A stretch of DNA of 64,000 bases from Spirosoma linguale DSM 74 (GTDB lineage: Bacteria > Bacteroidota > Bacteroidia > Cytophagales > Spirosomataceae). The stretch covers positions 6,977,001 to 7,041,000 of the forward strand of contig CP001769.1 of assembly GCA_000024525.1 (NCBI GenBank), given 5' to 3'. The translations under genes were made by a program, and so were the position numbers. Positions 8,500 to 17,579 of the stretch are shown here, one piece after another (position 1 is the stretch's first letter; each line of letters begins with the position of its first letter). Under the pieces are notes generated by a model. The model was not told the origin of the DNA. It saw only the letters and a program-made list of their open reading frames with translations, and did not search any database.

Positions 8500-9180
8500 A
8501 TGAAAAATAATAAAGAGTCGCTTGAGAACGCCCCCAAGTTTCGCTACTGGAAGAGTCAGGCCGAAGCCAATGGATTGAAAATTAATGCCGTAAACGATTT
8601 TTATATCCGCTACCGACATAACGGCGAAGTTCTATTCGCCATGCTCGAAGTAGACGCCGATACCCCCGAAGGGGATAAAATTCCGCCCGCGCTCTTCCTG
8701 AAAGGACATGCTGTTTCGGTATTGGTGTGTTTGATCGAAAAAGAAACACGTCAGAAATTCGTGGTGCTGGTTAAACAGCGACGCATAGCCGACGGCTCGC
8801 AAACGTACGAACACCCCGCCGGGATGGTCGATGCCAGCGACGCCCCCGACGAAGTAGCCGCCCGCGAACTCGGCGAAGAAATCGGTCTGACCGTTTCGGC
8901 CAGTGAATTGACGAAGCTGAACCCGAGGGTGTGGCACCCCAGCACCGGCACCAGCGACGAAGGGATGCACTTCTTCTTCATAGAGAAAGAAATGCCGCGT
9001 GAAGAAATTATGAAATTTCATCTACAAAACATGGGTAATCAGTCGGAGTTTGAGCGAATTACGAGCGTGGTGGCCACGTTGCCCGAAGCCCACCGACTTA
9101 TTACCAATGTGAACGGTCTATTGTTGCATTTCCTGTATCTGCAACACATTGGGGACTATGAGACCATGAAATTGTTATAG
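8500..9180 (+). CDS. Nudix hydrolase
   Basis: A 226-residue protein with a Nudix box at residues 108-130: Gly108, then REL-GEEIGL with Arg122, Glu123, Glu126 and Glu127, which bind the catalytic metal. The Glu expected eight residues before Arg122 is Asp here, a mild departure. The box sits in an ADP-sugar-pyrophosphatase-like setting (VLVKQRRIADG...YEHPAGMV), so the substrate may be a nucleoside diphosphate linked to another group; this is not settled. An N-terminal region of about 65 residues precedes the Nudix fold. The next gene starts 17 nt downstream on the same strand and the two are probably cotranscribed, suggesting a shared role in nucleotide clean-up or salvage. Confidence 0.9.
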   Translation: MKNNKESLENAPKFRYWKSQAEANGLKINAVNDFYIRYRHNGEVLFAMLEVDADTPEGDKIPPALFLKGHAVSVLVCLIEKETRQKFVVLVKQRRIADGSQTYEHPAGMVDASDAPDEVAARELGEEIGLTVSASELTKLNPRVWHPSTGTSDEGMHFFFIEKEMPREEIMKFHLQNMGNQSEFERITSVVATLPEAHRLITNVNGLLLHFLYLQHIGDYETMKLL

Positions 9181-9197
9181 GATAAAACCGGAAGGAT

Positions 9198-9632
9198 ATG
9201 GATGAATTTATGCAGGAGGCCATCAATCAGGCCCGCAAGAGTTTGAGCGAAGGGGGAATTCCTATTGGGTCGTCCCTGGTTAAAAATGGTGAACTGGTAG
9301 CGTCGGGACACAACAAGCGGGTGCAGGAAAATAACCCGATTCTGCACGGTGAGATGGATTGCCTGAACAATGCCGGGCGGGTAGGTTCATTCCGCAATAC
9401 GGTTATTTACTCGACCCTGATGCCCTGCTACATGTGTGCCGGAACCATCGTACAGTTCAAAATACCCAAAGTGATTGTGGGTGAGTCACGTACGTTTTTG
9501 GGGGCGCGGGAATTTATGGAGCAGCATGGCGTTGAAGTCATTGACCTCGACCTGCCCGAGTGCGTCGACATGATGAACCAGTTTATCGCCGAGAAACCAA
9601 CCCTCTGGAATGAGGATATCGGCGAACTGTAA
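9198..9632 (+). CDS. Cytosine/nucleoside deaminase of the yeast Fcy1 type
   Basis: A 144-residue zinc-dependent deaminase of the CDA fold. The zinc site is complete: His50 with catalytic Glu52 in HGEMD, and Cys77 and Cys80 in PCYMC. The sequence resembles fungal cytosine deaminase more than TadA or guanine deaminase: GGIPIG near the N-terminus, HGE followed by a NAGR-like turn, PCxMCxGxI, IPKVIVGE, and the C-terminal LWNEDIGEL that matches the fungal WFEDIGE end. I infer cytosine or a related base as substrate. It follows the Nudix gene by 17 nt, consistent with a two-gene pyrimidine salvage or clean-up unit. Confidence 0.88.
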   Translation: MDEFMQEAINQARKSLSEGGIPIGSSLVKNGELVASGHNKRVQENNPILHGEMDCLNNAGRVGSFRNTVIYSTLMPCYMCAGTIVQFKIPKVIVGESRTFLGAREFMEQHGVEVIDLDLPECVDMMNQFIAEKPTLWNEDIGEL

Positions 9633-9696
9633 GTAACGGTCGGTTACCTTCTCTGTTTGCCTTCGTCACAGGGGTTTATCATACTGATTTACCCTT

Positions 9697-10521
9697 GTGC
9701 GTTATTTTTGGTATTGGGTTAATTTAATTAGCTGTATCAGCTGTTCGGCCAGTTTGCTGGCACAACGTTCCGAAATCTGGCGGGAGCGCCCCGGCACCTG
9801 GCTTATGAACGGTGGCGTGGGCGTTACGCATTACTTGGGCGATTTGACCGAAGCGGGTAATCTGGGTTATCTGCGGTTGGGGGCAGCCATGAGTGGGGCC
9901 GTTGCCTATCGGTATTCTCCTCAGCTAACGCTCCGGGCCGAGGCACAGATCTACTACATACGCGGTACGCATAAAAACACCCACCTGGAATACAACAACC
10001 TTTCATTTCATAGCATAAATCCAGACATCTGGGCGGGTGTGCAATGGGATTTCTGGCCCGCCAGCGACCCAAATCATGTCATTATTCCCTACGCGCTGGC
10101 GGGAGTCGGACTTACCTATATGACGCCTATGGCCGTTTTTAGCGGTCAACCCGTTAGTCTGGCCCCCTTACAGACCGAAGGCGTAAAGTACAACCGGCTG
10201 CCCTTCATTGTACGCTACGGACTTGGTGTACCCATTCACTCAACGGAGCGTTTTCGGTGGAATCTGGAGGCTGCCTACACCCACGTTTTTAGCGATTACC
10301 TGGATGACGTGAGTACGGTGTATCCTGACCTGACCAGGATGGATCCCTTTGCTGCAGCCCTGTCGGACAGGCGTCTTGAGTTGGGTCTGAAGCCAAATGC
10401 GCCGGGAGCCCAACGGGGTAACAGTCAACGGCGTGATGGTTATTTCATCTTATCGGCAAGGCTTGTTTTCGTAATCAACACGCCTTCTTACCGGAATTAT
10501 CGACGGATATTTCCCCGTTAG
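9697..10521 (+). CDS. Outer-membrane barrel protein (DUF6089-like)
   Basis: A 274-residue exported protein. The GTG at 9697 is the only start that keeps the signal peptide (RYFWYWVNLISCIS...LLAQ); an in-frame stop lies just upstream at 9685. The mature part opens GTWLMNGGVGVTHYLGDL and has alternating aromatic/Gly strands typical of a barrel, with YRYSPQLTLRAEAQIYYIRG and LEAAYTHVFSDYLDDVS segments. This pattern fits the DUF6089 group of Bacteroidota, whose role is unknown. A TATTTTTG match inside the first codons is probably chance. Confidence 0.7.
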   Translation: MRYFWYWVNLISCISCSASLLAQRSEIWRERPGTWLMNGGVGVTHYLGDLTEAGNLGYLRLGAAMSGAVAYRYSPQLTLRAEAQIYYIRGTHKNTHLEYNNLSFHSINPDIWAGVQWDFWPASDPNHVIIPYALAGVGLTYMTPMAVFSGQPVSLAPLQTEGVKYNRLPFIVRYGLGVPIHSTERFRWNLEAAYTHVFSDYLDDVSTVYPDLTRMDPFAAALSDRRLELGLKPNAPGAQRGNSQRRDGYFILSARLVFVINTPSYRNYRRIFPR

Positions 10522-10541
10522 GGTTTTGAGGTCTTTTGCTG

Positions 10542-10549
10542 TAATTTTG
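10542..10549 (+). promoter_or_regulatory. Candidate -7 promoter element for the polyprenyl synthase gene
   Basis: TAATTTTG fits the Bacteroidota -7 consensus TAnnTTTG and lies 21 nt before the ATG at 10571. A well-spaced -33 TTTG was not found, so support is moderate. Confidence 0.35.
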
Positions 10550-10570
10550 GCCGAAACGTAACCCTGCCGA

Positions 10571-11542
10571 ATGAGTCCTGCTATTTTCATTGATGCACTT
10601 CAACAAGAACTTCAGTCTATACAATACGGGCAAAACCCGCCCGAACTCTACAATCCAATTCGGTACATAATGAGTTTGGGGGGTAAGCGAATGCGTCCCC
10701 TGTTGACGCTGATGGGCGCTTATCTTTTTACCGATGATTGGCGAAAGGCCGTTCGCCCCGCCCTGGGCGTCGAGGTTTTTCACAATTTCACACTCATGCA
10801 CGACGACATTATGGATCAGGCTCCGCTGCGCCGGGGACAGCCGACTGTGCATGAAAAATGGAACGGTAACATTGCCATTCTCTCGGGCGATGTTATGCTT
10901 GTTAATGCCTACCAGCTTATGCTCAATGTCGAAGCGGATAAGCTGGCTGTTGCACTAGCCCGGTTTAGCCGTACAGCCGCTGAAGTCTGCGAAGGGCAGC
11001 AGATGGACATGAATTTTGAAACACGCTGGGACGTTTCCGAAGCCGAGTATATTGACATGATTCGCCTTAAAACGTCCGTTTTACTGGGGTATTCCCTGGA
11101 ACTGGGCGGTTTGATTGGTGGCGCCGATGAAGAAACCAACTTACACCTTTACGAAGGCGGCATGAACATTGGCGTTGGCTTTCAGTTAAAAGATGACCTA
11201 TTGGACGTATACGGCGACCCGGCCAAGTTTGGAAAACAGGTAGGCGGAGACATTATTGCCAACAAAAAAACGTTTCTGCTCATCGAAGCGCTGGCTCAGG
11301 CTAAAGGGCCTCTCCGGGATGAATTAATCGACTGGCTCACCCGTACCAAGTTCGATAAAGCTGAAAAAGTAAAGGCGGTCACGGCGATTTATGACCAGCT
11401 GGGTATTCGGGAGCTGACAGAGTTGCGGATCAATGAGTATTTTGCCCGCGGATTTGCGAACTTCGACCAGATCAATGCCCGGCCTGAGCGGAAAGGATTA
11501 TTGATTCAATTTGCCCGCCAGTTAGTTGAACGGGAAAGCTAG
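10571..11542 (+). CDS. Polyprenyl diphosphate synthase, trans type
   Basis: A 323-residue all-alpha prenyltransferase that adds isopentenyl units to an allylic diphosphate to make the chain for menaquinone or related lipids. Both Asp-rich motifs are present: first DDIMD at residues 78-82 and second DDLLD at 208-212. GGKRMRP near residue 40 binds IPP. Product length is set by residues before the first Asp motif. The FHNFTLMHDD stretch has a Phe five residues before the first Asp, which often restricts chain length, but length cannot be assigned safely. The gene stands alone on the plus strand, followed by rhomboid after 89 nt. Confidence 0.92.
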   Translation: MSPAIFIDALQQELQSIQYGQNPPELYNPIRYIMSLGGKRMRPLLTLMGAYLFTDDWRKAVRPALGVEVFHNFTLMHDDIMDQAPLRRGQPTVHEKWNGNIAILSGDVMLVNAYQLMLNVEADKLAVALARFSRTAAEVCEGQQMDMNFETRWDVSEAEYIDMIRLKTSVLLGYSLELGGLIGGADEETNLHLYEGGMNIGVGFQLKDDLLDVYGDPAKFGKQVGGDIIANKKTFLLIEALAQAKGPLRDELIDWLTRTKFDKAEKVKAVTAIYDQLGIRELTELRINEYFARGFANFDQINARPERKGLLIQFARQLVERES

Positions 11543-11631
11543 AACGAGCGATGTAGGATATAGGGTGTGTTGCTTTTGCGTCAGCCATTTCGTACATCAT
11601 ACACCATAATACTACATCCTATATCCAACTC

Positions 11632-12255
11632 ATGAGCATTACCTTAATAATCATCGTTGTCACGGTTATTATCAGTGTAGCCGCCTGGAACAACTACAGC
11701 CTGATGAACCGGTGGATTATGAATCCCTATCAGGTAGCGAGCCGCGGGCAGTATTACCGCCTGATTACCTCTGGTTTTCTACATGCCGACTGGGGGCATC
11801 TGTTCTTTAATATGCTTAGTCTGTACTTCTTCGGCGGCTTTATTGAACAGGTATTTACCATGCTGTTTGAGGGAAGTGGAGGGCCTTATCTCATTGGCTT
11901 TTATCTGGTGGCTATCCTGGTATCGGATATCCCCAGTTTTCTGAAACACCGAAACGATCCTGGCTATAACTCGTTGGGGGCATCGGGGGGCGTATCGGCC
12001 GTTATTTTCGCGGCTATTCTGTTTCGGCCTCTAACACCAATCTACCTATACTTTATTCCGATTGGTATTCCGGGGTTTATTTTTGGTGCCCTGTATTTGG
12101 CTTATTCATACTATGAGTCACGGCGTGGTGCGGGCAATGTTAACCATGACGCTCACTTTTACGGTGCCTTATTCGGGGTTGTCTTCATGATTATTGTGTA
12201 CCCCGAAGTGCTGCCCAGCTTTTTTGAGCAGATTGCGGGCTGGCGGCTATTTTAG
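11632..12255 (+). CDS. Rhomboid family intramembrane serine protease
   Basis: A 207-residue polytopic membrane protein. The catalytic dyad is visible: Ser118 in GASGG (GxSG motif) and His175 in HDAHFYGALFG. The N-terminal HADWGHLFFNMLSLYFFG matches the conserved HxxxN helix of rhomboids. About six membrane helices are expected. Rhomboids cut membrane-protein substrates inside the bilayer; no substrate can be inferred. The 89-nt spacer upstream carries an imperfect inverted repeat built around GGATATAGG (about 11556-11564) and CCTATATCC (about 11618-11626). Confidence 0.93.
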   Translation: MSITLIIIVVTVIISVAAWNNYSLMNRWIMNPYQVASRGQYYRLITSGFLHADWGHLFFNMLSLYFFGGFIEQVFTMLFEGSGGPYLIGFYLVAILVSDIPSFLKHRNDPGYNSLGASGGVSAVIFAAILFRPLTPIYLYFIPIGIPGFIFGALYLAYSYYESRRGAGNVNHDAHFYGALFGVVFMIIVYPEVLPSFFEQIAGWRLF

Positions 12256-12315
12256 CTCGGTTTCTACACCGTGCTGTCGTAACGCATTGGCCAACTTATT
12301 CGCTGTATTTAACCC

Positions 12316-13212
12316 ATGGTTCGATTCCTTAATCAACCCTATCCGATTGATTACTCCGCCGGAGCTCAACTCCGAAAGGCTACGTTGATTGGCTTATTTG
12401 TGGGCTTATTCCTGCTTGTCTTCCAGCCATTTGGCCTAAACTCATGGGAAACGCCTAACAAAGTGCTCAAGATTCTGGGCTTCGGTGCAGTGACGTTTGC
12501 GGTTACCGCCTTTAATTTCATCATTTTGCGCAGGCTGTTTCCCCGGCTATACGTAGAGGAAGAGTGGACGGTTGGGCGGGAAATTGTGGCGTTGATGATT
12601 AACATTATGCTAATCGCTATAGCTAACCGGTTCTATCTGGGCTGGCTACTGGATGTGGGAGAGCATAGCAGTATAAGTTGGGCAGGTATGATCCTGGTAA
12701 CGTTCCTCATCGGGCTATTTCCTGTGACAGGGCTCGTATTTGTCAGTTATATCACCCGGCTTAAAAAATACAGCCAGGCCGCTGCCAGCCTGCCAATTCA
12801 TGTACATAATGAAGTAACGACGCTCGCCCGAACTGCCCCCGTCGGTCCGGCAACTGAGCCTGTTAACGCGACCGTTACCCTCGTGGCCGACAACGAAAAA
12901 GATAGCGTCAGCCTGGATGCAGAAGATTTGCTCTTTGTTGAGTCGAGTGATAATTACTGCACCGTTACATATCTCAAAAATAAGCAGGTAGCCAAACCGC
13001 TACTGCGCAGCAGCCTCAGTCGGCTGGAGAAACAAATTACGCAGCCCTATATTGTCAGATGCCACCGTTCGTACATCGTTAACCTCAACCGAGTGGAGCG
13101 TGTAACGGGGAATGCGCAGGGGTATAAACTGCATCTACTGTCCGGGCAGTTTATCGTTCCCGTATCCCGGCAATACAACGAGACGCTGATTGCGGAGTTA
13201 AAAGCGTTGTAA
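12316..13212 (+). CDS. Membrane-bound LytTR transcriptional regulator
   Basis: A 298-residue protein with about four hydrophobic segments in residues 20-150 and a C-terminal LytTR DNA-binding domain at about 200-298 (LLFVESSDNYCTVTY, RCHRSYIVNLNRV, FIVPVSRQY). A linker of Thr/Pro/Ala lies between. There is no receiver domain, so this is a one-component membrane regulator rather than a response regulator, and it presumably senses something at the membrane directly. It starts 60 nt after the rhomboid stop and may be cotranscribed. Its targets are unknown. Confidence 0.9.
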   Translation: MVRFLNQPYPIDYSAGAQLRKATLIGLFVGLFLLVFQPFGLNSWETPNKVLKILGFGAVTFAVTAFNFIILRRLFPRLYVEEEWTVGREIVALMINIMLIAIANRFYLGWLLDVGEHSSISWAGMILVTFLIGLFPVTGLVFVSYITRLKKYSQAAASLPIHVHNEVTTLARTAPVGPATEPVNATVTLVADNEKDSVSLDAEDLLFVESSDNYCTVTYLKNKQVAKPLLRSSLSRLEKQITQPYIVRCHRSYIVNLNRVERVTGNAQGYKLHLLSGQFIVPVSRQYNETLIAELKAL

Positions 13213-13347
13213 AACACCCCACCATTCGTCCCAAGGGGCGCTTTTGTTTGTCAAACGCCCCAAACTGTGCCGTAGAGCCCTATTTTTCGCCGTATACCCA
13301 TCGGCCGCCGTACGTTTGTCTCAACGAAAACAAACCCGGCAACGGCC

Positions 13348-14061
13348 ATGAAAACAGTAATTCTTTCCCTGCTCATTCTCCACATCGCTACCGGCATCAC
13401 GGCTTTGCTGGTTGGCCTTATTCCAATGATTGCTAAAAAAGGCGGTCGCTTACATAACCGCGTCGGCCTTATTTATGTCTACTGCATGATTGCGGTAGCC
13501 GTGTCGGCGTTGCTGCTGTGTGTCTTGCAGCCGTTTAAAATGATGCGGTTGTTTCTGACAGGTATTGCCGTTTTTAGTTTCTATCTGAGTATGACCGGCT
13601 GGCGCGCTACGAAACAAAAAAAGTCAGGGCCAACACTGGCCGATAAAGGGCTTACCTTCATAACGCTGCTCGTCAGTTTAGCCATGATTGGCTTCGGTGT
13701 TTATTTGCTGGCACTGCACGGTCCCTCATTCTTCCCAATCCTGTTTACGTTCTTTGGTCTACTGACCCTAACGTTTGCTGGTCGGGATGTTCAGTCTATG
13801 ACGCGCCCTACCGAAAAGATGCATCGGGGAGCCGAACCTTGGTTTTTCCAGCACTTCACCCGGATGGGGGGCTCGTACATAGCCACGTTTACGGCGGCTC
13901 TGGTCACGAACGTGTCTCGGCTGTTACCCGCCAATGCTCCCGAATGGATGGCCACGGTGAGCTGGATCGCTCCTTCGCTGGTGGGCGGGATGCTCATTGG
14001 TTTTACCGTTCGCTACTATAAGCTGAAATTTAGTGGTTCTAAACGCCCTGGCATTGCCTAA
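13348..14061 (+). CDS. DUF2306-like integral membrane protein
   Basis: A 237-residue protein with about six or seven hydrophobic helices and conserved-looking histidines: LHIATG near the start, RLHNRVGLIYVY after the first helix pair, and KMHRGAEPWFFQHFTRM before the last helices. This arrangement matches the DUF2306-type membrane family, whose function is not established; bound haem or copper has been suggested by the His pattern only. Upstream, a GGGGCG...CGCCCC hairpin at about 13235-13261 may end transcription of the LytTR gene. Confidence 0.7.
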   Translation: MKTVILSLLILHIATGITALLVGLIPMIAKKGGRLHNRVGLIYVYCMIAVAVSALLLCVLQPFKMMRLFLTGIAVFSFYLSMTGWRATKQKKSGPTLADKGLTFITLLVSLAMIGFGVYLLALHGPSFFPILFTFFGLLTLTFAGRDVQSMTRPTEKMHRGAEPWFFQHFTRMGGSYIATFTAALVTNVSRLLPANAPEWMATVSWIAPSLVGGMLIGFTVRYYKLKFSGSKRPGIA

Positions 14062-14127
14062 GTATGTCTCGACTCATCTAGTGGTATTGCTTTGTAGACG
14101 AACTACACATCCCGGCCAAACACCTCA

Positions 14128-14796
14128 TTAGTCGGTCAGCAACTTTTTTGCCACCGGCAGGGCTCGTTCGGCCCACAGTTTCATCTGCTTTCCTGAGTAA
14201 TGAAGGCCGTCCGATGCGAACTGACTTTCGTCGCCGGTAGCAGAGCGGGTCGGTGGGGTAATGTCGACATACGCAATGGCCGCCTTCTGACACTCCTCTT
14301 TCGCAATGGTGTTGAACTGGTCAATCTCACGGGCTATCTTGTTCCTATCCCGACCAGCCGCAAAGGGAGAAGCGCCCCAGTCCGGAATAGACAGCACGAA
14401 GACGCGTGCCGACTTGCCGCCTGTATACTGTACTGCCGTTTGCAGCAATTCCCGAAATTCGGTTCGGTAGCGTTCCTGACTCTGCCCCCGGTATTGATTA
14501 TTGACGCCAACCAGCAACGAAACCAGGCTATACGTATTCCGGTTACCGCTAACTTTAACAGCCTCCTGCAATTCGGCCGTAGTCCAGCCTGTTTTGGCAA
14601 TGATTGCCGGGCTCGCCACATCGATTCCCTCCTTACGCAGCATACCGGCCAGTTGAACGCTCCAGCGGTCTTGTTCGGCTACGCTCTCGCCAATGGTGTA
14701 CGAATCGCCGAGGGATAGGAATGTGTAGTTGGCCTTGGGTGCGGTTGGCAGAAAGCTGGTCATCAGGAGGAAAATCAAAACCGGGATTGCAACCAT
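14128..14796 (-). CDS. SGNH/GDSL hydrolase (esterase/lipase type)
   Basis: A 222-residue exported hydrolase with an N-terminal hydrophobic signal segment. The nucleophile is Ser32 in LGDSYT (block I), block III is GVNNQYRG, and Asp196/His199 in SDGLHYS form the rest of the triad (block V). Family members hydrolyse esters of carbohydrates, lipids or thioesters; the substrate here is not clear. It is the last gene of a leftward cluster: oxidoreductase, then MFS transporter, then this gene, with gaps of 49 and 42 nt. The sugar-related neighbours make a deacetylase or esterase acting on sugars possible. Confidence 0.88.
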   Translation of the reverse strand: MVAIPVLIFLLMTSFLPTAPKANYTFLSLGDSYTIGESVAEQDRWSVQLAGMLRKEGIDVASPAIIAKTGWTTAELQEAVKVSGNRNTYSLVSLLVGVNNQYRGQSQERYRTEFRELLQTAVQYTGGKSARVFVLSIPDWGASPFAAGRDRNKIAREIDQFNTIAKEECQKAAIAYVDITPPTRSATGDESQFASDGLHYSGKQMKLWAERALPVAKKLLTD

Positions 14797-14838
14797 AATT
14801 TTTACGAGAGAGAAAGCAATGTGCTACTCCGCAGCAGA

Positions 14839-16149
14839 CTATTTTTCGGGAGTACGTTTTGGGTCGCCTAAATTAATCGATACTGGTTTCATGGCCGGAA
14901 CCAGTAAATGAATACTTAGCAAAGCGATGAGGTAAGCGCTACCACACAGTACAAAAAGAATATTGTAGCCGGTTGCGATACTGCCCGCTGCCTTGTAGGA
15001 ATCCAGCAGCGAACCGACCAGTAGCGGAAACAGTAAACCACCAATGGAGCCAGCCATGCCACCTATCCCGACAACTGAACTTACGGCTTTTCGCGGAAAC
15101 AGGTCCGACACAAGGGTAAACAGATTGGCGCTCCAGGCCTGGTGTGCTGCCACGGCCAGCCCCAGTAACGCAATTACCTGCCAGAGTTCAGAGGCAAACT
15201 GAATAGCCATAATAGGAACAATGCACAACGCAAAGACCAGCATCGACGCTTTGCGTGCCCAGTTGACCGACCAGCCTTTCCCCAGAAAATAACCGGAGAT
15301 ATAACCACCCCCCACGCTACCAATGGTGGCAGACGAATAAATCAGGATGAGGGGTAAGCTGGGTTTGGTTAGATTGATCTGGAAGGTAGACGCCAAAAAG
15401 GAAGGCAACCAGAACAGGAAAAACCACCAAACCGGATCGGTTAGAAGTTTTCCCAGGATGAAAGCCCAGGTCTGCCGACGGTTCAGCAAGTCGAGCCACT
15501 TCAGCGCAGGCTCAGCGACATTCGTTGGGACGGCTTCGCTAACGTAATCCAGTTCTTCGGGCGAGATTTTTTTGTGAAGGCTGGGTTTTTCATAATACAT
15601 CCACCAGAAGATCAGCCAGATAAAACCAATGGCTCCCGTAGCCAGAAAAGCCGCTTGCCAACCATACTGCCCCAGAATCCAGGGAACCATGAGCGGGGCA
15701 ACAACGGCGCCGATGTTGGTTCCTGAGTTAAAAATACCTGTAGCAAACGCCCGGTCTTTCTGCGGAAACCATTCGGTAACCGTTTTAATAGAGGCCGGAA
15801 AATTTCCTCCTTCGCCCAGCCCCAGCAGGGCTCTGAAAACGCCGAAACCAAACGTACTGCTGGCTACAGCGTGAAGCATGGCCCCGATACTCCAGACAAA
15901 GACGGATAGAGTGTACCCGATTTTTGCGCCAATCCGGTCAATTGCCCAGCCAAAGCCAATGAAACTGAGGGCATAAGCGCCTTGAAACGCCATAACGACA
16001 TGGCTGTAGTCCGTTTCTGTCCAGACAAAGACTTTTTCCAGGGTTGGTTTTAACAGGCTGATAACCTGCCGATCCAGGTAGTTGATGGTGGTGGCCACAA
16101 AAAGCAAGGCGGTCATCTGCCATCGGTAGCTGGTTGGAAATTTTGGCAT
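14839..16149 (-). CDS. MFS transporter, hexuronate (ACS) family-like
   Basis: A 436-residue permease with twelve hydrophobic helices. The opening WQMTALLFVATTINYLDRQ is the signature of the anion:cation symporter family that includes ExuT (hexuronate) and related sugar-acid carriers. The loop 2-3 motif reads GWAIDRIGAKIGYTLS, and GLGEGGNFPASIKTVTEWFP is the typical ACS segment. It lies in a leftward operon after a Gfo/Idh/MocA dehydrogenase, an arrangement usual in sugar-acid use. Hexuronate or a similar acidic sugar is therefore the best guess, but it is inferred from family and context. Confidence 0.88.
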   Translation of the reverse strand: MPKFPTSYRWQMTALLFVATTINYLDRQVISLLKPTLEKVFVWTETDYSHVVMAFQGAYALSFIGFGWAIDRIGAKIGYTLSVFVWSIGAMLHAVASSTFGFGVFRALLGLGEGGNFPASIKTVTEWFPQKDRAFATGIFNSGTNIGAVVAPLMVPWILGQYGWQAAFLATGAIGFIWLIFWWMYYEKPSLHKKISPEELDYVSEAVPTNVAEPALKWLDLLNRRQTWAFILGKLLTDPVWWFFLFWLPSFLASTFQINLTKPSLPLILIYSSATIGSVGGGYISGYFLGKGWSVNWARKASMLVFALCIVPIMAIQFASELWQVIALLGLAVAAHQAWSANLFTLVSDLFPRKAVSSVVGIGGMAGSIGGLLFPLLVGSLLDSYKAAGSIATGYNILFVLCGSAYLIALLSIHLLVPAMKPVSINLGDPKRTPEK

Positions 16150-16198
16150 CGGGAATGGGGCGTTAAAAGGTATAGAGCCAAATCAGAACCGGACTTAC

Positions 16199-17242
16199 TC
16201 AGAAGGGCAGTGTATGGCTTTCAAGACTGCTTTGCCGGGCAAGGGCAATCACTCGGGCAATTTGCTGTATTTCGTGGGGTTTCACAAGCGGATCGGCCCC
16301 ATCGGCAATAGATGCGTGCACACCCGCATAATAAGCACCGTAATTGCCGGGCAGACTCTCCACCTGTTCCGAAAGCCCGTTGGCGGTGAGCGTTCCCCAA
16401 CGATCGGCTGGTTCGATGCCAAACGCTGGCTCGTTTGGGAGCCTGTTCTTCCGGAGTTCTTCTTCCTGAACATCCAGCCCACCTTTAATGAATGATCCTG
16501 CCGTACCGTGAACGCTGAAACGAAGTTGATTCTGGTGCATCATCAGGCTCGACCTGAGCGTCACCTGCTTGCCCGTATAGCCAAGCCGAATGGTAAAAAA
16601 GTCTTCGATCATGCTGTTCGGCCGTATCATCCTGACCTCTGCCGAAACAGATTGTGGCTTGCCGAATAACTGGAGTGCCTGATCGATCAGGTGAGGGCCG
16701 AGGTTATAGAGGCTGCCACGCCCTTCGCCCGGCCGCTCTTTCCAGGATTGATTTCGACTGTCTACCGGCATTAGCCGATCATAGCGGGCTTCATAATCGA
16801 GTACGTCTCCCAACCGATTCTGGTCCATCAATTGTTTAACGGTCAGAAAATCAGAGTCCCAGCGCCGGTTCTGATAGGCGGTAGCCAGCAACCCTCTTTT
16901 GGCGGCAAATTCGAGCAACTGGTCGGTTTCGGACTCATTCGTGGCAAATGGTTTCTCAACAACAACGTGTTTGTCGTGTTCCAGAGCCGCCTTCGCATAC
17001 TGAAAATGAGTTTCGTTAGGTGAGCAGATAAAAACCAGTTGAATGGAGTCGTCGGCAAACAGGTCGTCGGCGGTTGCTACCGTGCTAATGCTGGGGTCGA
17101 AGGCTGCCACTTCATCAGGGCGACTGGTTACTACCTTTCGTAGCTCGAAACCGGGGTGTGTCGATAGGAACGGCGCGTGGAAATAGCGGCCCGATAGACC
17201 AAATCCAACCAGACCAACCGTTATTTTTTGCTGAGATGTCAT
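16199..17242 (-). CDS. Gfo/Idh/MocA family NAD(P)-dependent oxidoreductase
   Basis: A 347-residue dehydrogenase. The N-terminal Rossmann fold has GFGLSGR at residues 13-19. The EKP catalytic motif is Glu96-Lys97-Pro98. The C-terminal half is the substrate-binding beta-sheet domain. Family members oxidise or reduce hydroxyl groups on sugars, inositols or related polyols; the substrate cannot be assigned. It is the first gene of a leftward operon with an MFS carrier and an SGNH hydrolase. An imperfect 18-bp inverted repeat lies immediately upstream of its start (17247-17300). Confidence 0.92.
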   Translation of the reverse strand: MTSQQKITVGLVGFGLSGRYFHAPFLSTHPGFELRKVVTSRPDEVAAFDPSISTVATADDLFADDSIQLVFICSPNETHFQYAKAALEHDKHVVVEKPFATNESETDQLLEFAAKRGLLATAYQNRRWDSDFLTVKQLMDQNRLGDVLDYEARYDRLMPVDSRNQSWKERPGEGRGSLYNLGPHLIDQALQLFGKPQSVSAEVRMIRPNSMIEDFFTIRLGYTGKQVTLRSSLMMHQNQLRFSVHGTAGSFIKGGLDVQEEELRKNRLPNEPAFGIEPADRWGTLTANGLSEQVESLPGNYGAYYAGVHASIADGADPLVKPHEIQQIARVIALARQSSLESHTLPF

Positions 17243-17246
17243 AAAG

Positions 17247-17300
17247 TAACGCTGGGTAACGGGTGTTTAGTCGTTGTCATCTACCCGTTGCCCAGCGTTA
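17247..17300. repeat. 18-bp inverted repeat upstream of the oxidoreductase
   Basis: Arms 17247-17264 and 17283-17300 pair with one mismatch (TAACGCTGGG and CCCAGCGTTA at the ends). It could form a leader hairpin a few nt from the start codon. Apart from this and the prfB terminator, the gap 17243-17579 shows nothing I recognise. Confidence 0.7.
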
Positions 17301-17464
17301 ATGAAGACGTTTTGTATGATCTTTTACTTAAATCCTGCGTCCTGAGCTATCCTCAGGTCTTTTAAGAGCAGGGATCAGGGCGTACGGATCATACGGTTTA
17401 TTTTTAACGTACAAGGTTTCGACCGCTGTTCTTTACCGCCCGTGTTGTGAATGTGAAAGTCCGG

Positions 17465-17509
17465 AAAAAACTACTGCCGCCCACCACCAAAGAGGGTAGT
17501 GGGCGGCAG
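17465..17509 (-). terminator. Intrinsic terminator of prfB
   Basis: Stem arms 17474-17488 and 17495-17509 (15 bp, one mismatch) with a short loop. On the minus strand the stem is followed by TAGTTTTTT. It lies 71 nt past the prfB stop. Confidence 0.85.
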
Positions 17510-17579
17510 ACTTTCTGCAGCAATTGCACATTGACCCGTCAGACGAGCCCCGTTACAATGGAAATCCGGGCGGTCAGTA

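Noticed and set aside
9703..9710. TATTTTTG as a promoter
   Set aside because: It lies inside the signal-peptide codons of the gene at 9697, and no later start would keep the signal peptide.
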